The position numbers and the translations under genes were made by a program. From Chromatiaceae bacterium (GTDB lineage Bacteria > Pseudomonadota > Gammaproteobacteria > Chromatiales > Chromatiaceae): a DNA stretch of 64,000 nt. Positions 59,846-64,000 of this stretch are shown piece after piece (the first letter of the stretch is position 1; each line of letters begins with the position of its first letter). Under the pieces are notes generated by a model. It did not search any database. It was given only the letters and a program-made list of their open reading frames with translations, and was not told the origin of the DNA. The stretch is from the NCBI GenBank assembly GCA_024235315.1, contig JACKMP010000004.1, positions 62,001-126,000 on the forward strand, in the 5' to 3' direction.

Positions 59846-60625
59846 TCAGCCCTCGGCGGTACTGAAGAGCCGAAAGAAATTTTTTTGAGACTGCCGCGCG
59901 ACGGCCTCGGTGCTGACCCCGCGGACCGCCGCCACCGCCTCGGCAACCTTTCCCACGTATCGTGGCTCGTTGGGCTTGCCGCGGAACGGCACCGGCGCAA
60001 GATAGGGCGAATCGGTCTCGATCAGGATGCGTTCGTCGGGCACACGTGCCGCCACATCGCGCAACGCGGCGGCGTTCTTGAAGGTCACGATACCGGAGAA
60101 CGAGATATAGAAATCGAGGTCCAGGGCCGCCTTTGCCATCTCCCAGGACTCGGTAAAACAATGCATCACGCCGCCGACGTCCCGGGCCTGCTCTTCGCGC
60201 ATGATCGCAATCGTATCGTCGCGCGCATCCCGGGTATGAATGATCAGTGGTTTGTTCGCTTGCCGGGCGGCACGGATGTGAATACGAAACCGCTCGCGCT
60301 GCCAGTCGAGTTCGCCTTTCCCGTGGAAATAGTCCAGGCCGGTCTCGCCGATCGCAACGTTTTTCGGATGCCCGGCCAGGGCGACGAGTTCTTCGATACC
60401 GGGCTCGCGGCGATCGAAATCATTGGGATGGACACCGACCGACACAGACACTTCGGGATAATCCTCGACCAGTGCCAGCATCGCCGGATAGGACTCCAGG
60501 TCGATCGATACACACAGCATGTGTGCCACGCCGGCTTCCCGGCATGCCTCGATCAGGCCGCCGAAATCGCCGTGGTAGGGCGTCAGGTCCACCCGGTCGA
60601 GGTGGCAATGTGAGTCGACCAGCAT
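59846..60625 (-). CDS. TatD-family metal-dependent hydrolase (YcfH type)
   Basis: A 259-residue TIM-barrel hydrolase. VDSHCHLD (about 3-10) and AIGETGLDYFH (about 90-100) supply metal ligands, HTRDA and MHCFTES follow, and IETDSPYLAP (about 199-208) completes the site. The family includes DNases and D-aminoacyl-tRNA deacylases, so the exact substrate is uncertain. It is the last gene of the mltG-tmk-holB-pilZ-tatD order that is common in gammaproteobacteria. The start is ATG 60625. Confidence 0.93.
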   Translation of the reverse strand: MLVDSHCHLDRVDLTPYHGDFGGLIEACREAGVAHMLCVSIDLESYPAMLALVEDYPEVSVSVGVHPNDFDRREPGIEELVALAGHPKNVAIGETGLDYFHGKGELDWQRERFRIHIRAARQANKPLIIHTRDARDDTIAIMREEQARDVGGVMHCFTESWEMAKAALDLDFYISFSGIVTFKNAAALRDVAARVPDERILIETDSPYLAPVPFRGKPNEPRYVGKVAEAVAAVRGVSTEAVARQSQKNFFRLFSTAEG

Positions 60626-60636
60626 GCAAGCAACCG

Positions 60637-60996
60637 CTACATCGTGTGGGTGGGTTTCTCCGACTGTAGCGCACCCGCGAGGTAGCCCTCGATCTTGTTG
60701 CGTGCCATACCGCCGTCCTGGTCGCTGAACTGTACACCGATCCCGGCCGCACGGTTGCCCTCGGCCCCCACCGGGGTAATCCAGATGATCCGCCCGGCCA
60801 CCGGCAGGCGCTCGGCCTCGTCCATCAGGCTGAGCAGCATGAACACCTCGTCACCGATGTTGTACTTCTTGGTGGTCGGAATAAACAGGCCGCCGTTCTT
60901 CACGAACTGCATATAGGCGGCATACAGCGCGTTCTTGTCCTTGATCGTCAGCGAAAGAATACCCTGACGCGCACGCGGCATGGGTGGTGCGGACAT
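60637..60996 (-). CDS. pilZ: PilZ-domain protein (type IV pilus PilZ subclass)
   Basis: A 119-residue PilZ protein. The sequence ILSLTIKDKNALYAAYMQFVKNGGLFIPT and LPVAGRIIWITPVGAEGNRAAGIGVQF is typical of PilZ proper, which supports type IV pilus assembly. The c-di-GMP-binding RxxxR motif of other PilZ domains is not seen, as in PilZ itself. It lies between holB and tatD, the usual place in pseudomonads. The start is ATG 60996. Confidence 0.88.
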   Translation of the reverse strand: MSAPPMPRARQGILSLTIKDKNALYAAYMQFVKNGGLFIPTTKKYNIGDEVFMLLSLMDEAERLPVAGRIIWITPVGAEGNRAAGIGVQFSDQDGGMARNKIEGYLAGALQSEKPTHTM

Positions 60997-60997
60997 C

Positions 60998-61993
60998 TCA
61001 TTGACCTCCGGGGCGAGTTATCTGTAACCAGCGGTTTGCAATATATTCCAGCAGCATCTGTACATTCAGGTTGTTGGTCGAATCCCGCTCCAGACGCAGT
61101 ATTTCATCGTTGAAGCGGTACAACTGTCTCAAGTCTATTCCCTGGCCCAGACATTGCAAATCATCACGCATCCGCAAATGGCAGATCGGGATGCCGGCGA
61201 CCCCACTGGCCAGTTTCACCAGGTCGTTCACACAGCGTTTCAGGCCATCGAACACCAGGGTTAGCGGCCGCTTCCCCCATTCCTCAACTGTCTGCAGAGG
61301 ATTGATTGAACGTTGCCTCAGCGCGCCCAGGTCGTCGATCAGGCGCCGGCCCTCGGCCACCCAGCCTTCCTGCAGTGCCTGCAAGGCACGAAACGGCGCA
61401 CCACCGCTGATCGCCAGCAGCTCATCCACGTCGGCACCCGGGGTGCGCGGACCAAGCCAGGTGCGCACGGTATCGGCATCGGGGTTGGCAAACCGCACGA
61501 CCTGACAGCGACTGCGAATCGTGGCCGGCAGTCTGTGCGGATGCGAGCTCACCAGGATGAGCACCGAACGAGAGGTGGGTTCCTCCAGCGTCTTCAGCAG
61601 CGCGTTGGCGGCAGACCTGTTCATTGCATCAGCCGGTTCGATCCGGTAGATGCGATAGCCACCCGCCTGCGCGCACAGCACGCTTTTTGCCGTCAGCTCA
61701 CGAATCGCGTCGATTTTTATCGGCTTTCCGGGTTCGTCGGGGACGATATACCGTTGGTCCGGATGACTGCCGGAGCTTGCCTGCCGGCAGGCATCACATG
61801 TACCACAGGCATCGCCCTCCTGGTTGGGCTGGGCACATACCAGAGCATCGCTGAGTCGCTTAGCAAACGCCGATTTGCCGAGGCCCTGTGCGCCAACCAG
61901 TAACATCGCGTGCGGCAGACGTCCGGCAGCGCGTGCCGCGGCAATGCGACGCCACTGGTCGAGGTGCCAGGGAAAATGCTCATTCGCGCTCAT
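60998..61993 (-). CDS. holB: DNA polymerase III subunit delta'
   Basis: A 331-residue clamp-loader subunit. A Walker A-like GAQGLGKSAFAKRL (about 34-47) and a zinc Cys cluster (CAQPNQEGDACGTCDAC, about 53-69) are clear. The SRC motif occurs as TIRSRCQVVRF. It helps load the sliding clamp in replication. The ATG at 61993 overlaps the tmk stop, with a second possible ATG at 61983. It ends two bases before the pilZ start. Confidence 0.92.
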   Translation of the reverse strand: MSANEHFPWHLDQWRRIAAARAAGRLPHAMLLVGAQGLGKSAFAKRLSDALVCAQPNQEGDACGTCDACRQASSGSHPDQRYIVPDEPGKPIKIDAIRELTAKSVLCAQAGGYRIYRIEPADAMNRSAANALLKTLEEPTSRSVLILVSSHPHRLPATIRSRCQVVRFANPDADTVRTWLGPRTPGADVDELLAISGGAPFRALQALQEGWVAEGRRLIDDLGALRQRSINPLQTVEEWGKRPLTLVFDGLKRCVNDLVKLASGVAGIPICHLRMRDDLQCLGQGIDLRQLYRFNDEILRLERDSTNNLNVQMLLEYIANRWLQITRPGGQ

Positions 61994-62628
61994 CCGGGGT
62001 CCGCACTGTCGAGGAACGCGTCGATGGTGGCAGTGACCTGCCGTGAAACCTGATCGAGGGACTGCCCCGCGTCGATGACACGAAAACGCCCGGGTGCGGA
62101 CGCCGCAAGACTGAGATAACCCTGGCGGACGCGGTCGAAGAAGGTCAGCGCCTGGCGTTCGAAGCGGTCGGGCGTCGATCGCCTGCCGGCTCGCTGGAGC
62201 CCGACCTCGACCGGAAGGTCCAGCAACAGCGTCAGGTCCGGCCGGCGTTCACCCTGCACCCAGGTCTCGAGTGCTGCGATGCGCTGCAGATCGATACCTC
62301 TGCCGTACCCCTGATAGGCGTAGGTGGCGTCGGTAAACCGGTCACACAGGACCCAGGAACCGGCCACCAGCGCCGGTTCGATCTTTGCGTGCAGGTGTTC
62401 GGCGCGTGCTGCGAACATCAGCAGCAACTCGGTATCATCGGCCATGCCGTCGTGGCGGTGCCCGAGCAGCAACTGGCGCAGGTCTTCGCCCAACGGGGTA
62501 CCGCCGGGTTCACGCGTCACCAGCACCTCATGGCCACGCTGGCGGATACGCTGTTCGAGCAGATCGAGGCAGCTCGTCTTGCCGGCGCCCTCGATACCTT
62601 CAACGGTGATGAAGCGTGGCATGGTCAT
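61990..62628 (-). CDS. tmk: thymidylate kinase
   Basis: A 212-residue kinase converting dTMP to dTDP. The P-loop EGIEGAGKTSCLDLLEQRI (about 10-28), the DR(F/Y) motif in LCDRFTDATYAYQGYGRG (about 94-111) and the lid region (RAGRRSTPDRFE) are intact. The start is ATG 62628, overlapping the mltG stop. It is a member of the housekeeping order with holB. Confidence 0.95.
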   Translation of the reverse strand: MTMPRFITVEGIEGAGKTSCLDLLEQRIRQRGHEVLVTREPGGTPLGEDLRQLLLGHRHDGMADDTELLLMFAARAEHLHAKIEPALVAGSWVLCDRFTDATYAYQGYGRGIDLQRIAALETWVQGERRPDLTLLLDLPVEVGLQRAGRRSTPDRFERQALTFFDRVRQGYLSLAASAPGRFRVIDAGQSLDQVSRQVTATIDAFLDSADPG

Positions 62629-63623
62629 TGTCCGAGCTGATACTTCCGCACCGCTGCGTTGTGCTCCGACAAGGTGGCGGAAAACGCATGCGAGCCGTCA
62701 CCTTTCGCCACGAAGTACAGGGAATTGCCGCCTGCCGGCGCGACTGCGGCCTGCAGCGCGCCACGTCCCGGCATGCATATCGGTGTTGGCGGCAGTCCGG
62801 TATGGACGTAGGTGTTGTAGGGAGTGTCCTCCTGCAGGTCCTTGCGTCGCAGGTTGCCATCGAAACGGTCACCCATGCCATAGATCACGGTTGGATCAGT
62901 CTGCAACTTCATCCCCTTTCGCAGCCGCCGGGCAAACACACCGGCAATCTGTGCGCGCTCACTGGCCTGCCCGGTCTCCTTCTCGACAATCGACGCCAGG
63001 ATCAGCGCCTCGTATGCCGATGCCAACGGGACGTCGTCTGCCTTGCTGGCCCATGCCGCTGCCAGCTCCGCATCCATGGTGCGCAACGCCCGCTGCAGGA
63101 ACTCAAGGTCGGTCATGCCACGCGTGAACTGGTAGGTGTCAGGAAAGAACCGCCCTTCAGGATGCTCACCTGGCCGCCCGAGGCGGACCATCAGCTGTTC
63201 ATTGTCGACATCCTGCAGCGTCTGAACCAGTACATCGTGTCCGGCCAGTGCCGCCCTTACCTGTGCGATCGTCCATCCCTCGAGCAACGTCAGGCTGTAC
63301 GTCACCGACTTTCCCGACACCAGCAGCGCCAGCAGCGTATCAGGTGTCATTCCGGCGGTCAGGCGGTACTCACCCGCGCGGATCTGTGTCGCCTGCCCGG
63401 TATACCGTCCGTACCAGCGCAGGTAACGTGCCTGTTCGATCATCCCCTGCGCCTGCAGGTCGGATGCCACCATGGCCAATGTCGCGCCCTTTGGAACCGC
63501 GTAGATGATGCTGCCTTCGGCAACCTTCAGCGGTGCATTGCGGAATTCCTCGAATTCCATCCACACCCAGCCCGCCAGCAGGCTGCCGAGGAGCAGCAGG
63601 GCGCCGATCAGTTTGCCTAGCAT
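62625..63623 (-). CDS. mltG: endolytic murein transglycosylase MltG
   Basis: A 332-residue membrane-anchored glycan-chain terminator. One N-terminal helix (about 5-22) is followed by a LysM-like part and the YceG domain. The catalytic Glu lies in LILASIVEKETGQ (about 213-225). LPPTPICMPGRGAL (about 283-296) is the conserved C-terminal stretch. It cuts nascent peptidoglycan and sets glycan length. The start is ATG 63623, which overlaps the pabC stop; the frame also opens with a GTG at 63635. It precedes tmk. Confidence 0.93.
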   Translation of the reverse strand: MLGKLIGALLLLGSLLAGWVWMEFEEFRNAPLKVAEGSIIYAVPKGATLAMVASDLQAQGMIEQARYLRWYGRYTGQATQIRAGEYRLTAGMTPDTLLALLVSGKSVTYSLTLLEGWTIAQVRAALAGHDVLVQTLQDVDNEQLMVRLGRPGEHPEGRFFPDTYQFTRGMTDLEFLQRALRTMDAELAAAWASKADDVPLASAYEALILASIVEKETGQASERAQIAGVFARRLRKGMKLQTDPTVIYGMGDRFDGNLRRKDLQEDTPYNTYVHTGLPPTPICMPGRGALQAAVAPAGGNSLYFVAKGDGSHAFSATLSEHNAAVRKYQLGQ

Positions 63624-64000
63624 GGCCGTCCCCACTCAACCGGCCTGTGACACTGGCTGCGCGTCTCGGTCATCAGTGGGTGTTCGACGACATCACGATC
63701 GAAGATCCTGTCTGCGAAGCGGCCCACCCGTACCACGCCGATCAGCGAGTTCGAAAGATACAGGGCATCCGCAGCATGGACGGCGTCGATGGGTACGTCG
63801 ACTTCTTCCAGGACCTGGCCACTGTCAGATGCGAGCTGCCGTGCCAACTCTCGTACCACGCCGGCAATGCCGGCACGCTTCACACAAGGGGTGGAGAGTC
63901 TGTCGCCCGACTGCAGAAACAGGTTGCTCATGGTGCCGCAGAGCACGCGACCGTCCTGGCCGAGCACCAACCCTTCCTGAATGGCATCGTCATCCCATTC
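63617..64000 (-). CDS. pabC: aminodeoxychorismate lyase PabC (5' end outside window)
   Basis: The C-terminal 127 residues of a fold-type IV PLP enzyme, with the reading frame still open at base 64000. CGTMSNLFLQSG and STPCVKRAGIAGVVRELA are the conserved blocks of PabC, which converts aminodeoxychorismate to p-aminobenzoate in folate synthesis. The Lys that binds PLP lies before the window. The position directly upstream of mltG is normal for this gene. The stop overlaps the mltG start. Confidence 0.9.
   Translation of the reverse strand, partial: EWDDDAIQEGLVLGQDGRVLCGTMSNLFLQSGDRLSTPCVKRAGIAGVVRELARQLASDSGQVLEEVDVPIDAVHAADALYLSNSLIGVVRVGRFADRIFDRDVVEHPLMTETRSQCHRPVEWGRPC

Overview
The window is a high-GC chromosomal segment of a gammaproteobacterium. 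The evidence is gene order: nadB next to rpoE-rseA-rseB-rseC-mucD, then lepA-lepB-DUF4845-rnc-era-recO-pdxJ, a barA/gacS-type kinase beside cysM and rlmD, and pabC-mltG-tmk-holB-pilZ-tatD. These blocks match Pseudomonas/Chromatiales-type gammaproteobacteria. The genus cannot be fixed from the sequence. I found no rRNA, tRNA, CRISPR array, insertion sequence, integrase or phage module.

Layout. (1) 1-8.0 kb holds metabolism: a FadE-type acyl-CoA dehydrogenase running off the left edge, a permuted NlpC/P60-like protein, a class V aminotransferase, and a tartronate-semialdehyde reductase / glycerate 2-kinase pair, then an outer-membrane beta-barrel. (2) 8.1-19.6 kb is one long minus-strand accessory (defence) block. 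It carries a type I restriction-modification system in the unusual order R-S-(cargo)-M. The cargo is a DUF3800 protein, an unknown possible nuclease, a DUF6933-like protein and two MNT nucleotidyltransferases followed by one HEPN toxin; a GIY-YIG/DUF4357 protein and a membrane NERD protein follow hsdM. The 5' end of hsdM occurs three times, twice as remnants, and short palindromic repeats are inserted in frame in hsdR and hsdM. (3) 19.7-34 kb is a mixed region: a large GGDEF-EAL protein, dodecin, truncated globin, CvfB-like S1 protein, MsrAB, O-methyltransferase, RecQ and DsbB. (4) 33.6-41 kb joins purine and methylthioinosine salvage with cell-wall recycling: MTI phosphorylase, HPRT, NagZ, two peptide permeases, a YkuD protein without a signal peptide and a peptide-binding lipoprotein. 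(5) 41-64 kb is core housekeeping: rlmD, a catalytically degenerate PolB-exonuclease relative, cysM, barA-like kinase, pdxJ to lepA, the sigma-E operon, nadB, cptA-like, and tatD to pabC.

How they act together. The rpoE operon has a good sigma-E promoter upstream (57522-57549) and ends at a strong hairpin terminator (53046-53082), so stress sigma factor, anti-sigma factors, protease and a glutaredoxin-like gene form one unit. Genes from lepA to pdxJ overlap or nearly touch and are probably translationally coupled. NagZ, the peptide ABC components and the YkuD protein fit uptake and trimming of murein peptides. MTI phosphorylase beside HPRT fits return of methylthioadenosine-derived hypoxanthine to IMP.

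The items most worth following up are the R-S-cargo-M locus with repeated hsdM starts and in-frame repeats, the cytosolic YkuD gene inside a peptide-transporter operon, the short upstream ORF overlapping a TTG start of dsbB, and the inactivated PolB-exonuclease-like gene. All family calls are from reading the translated sequence; no search was run.
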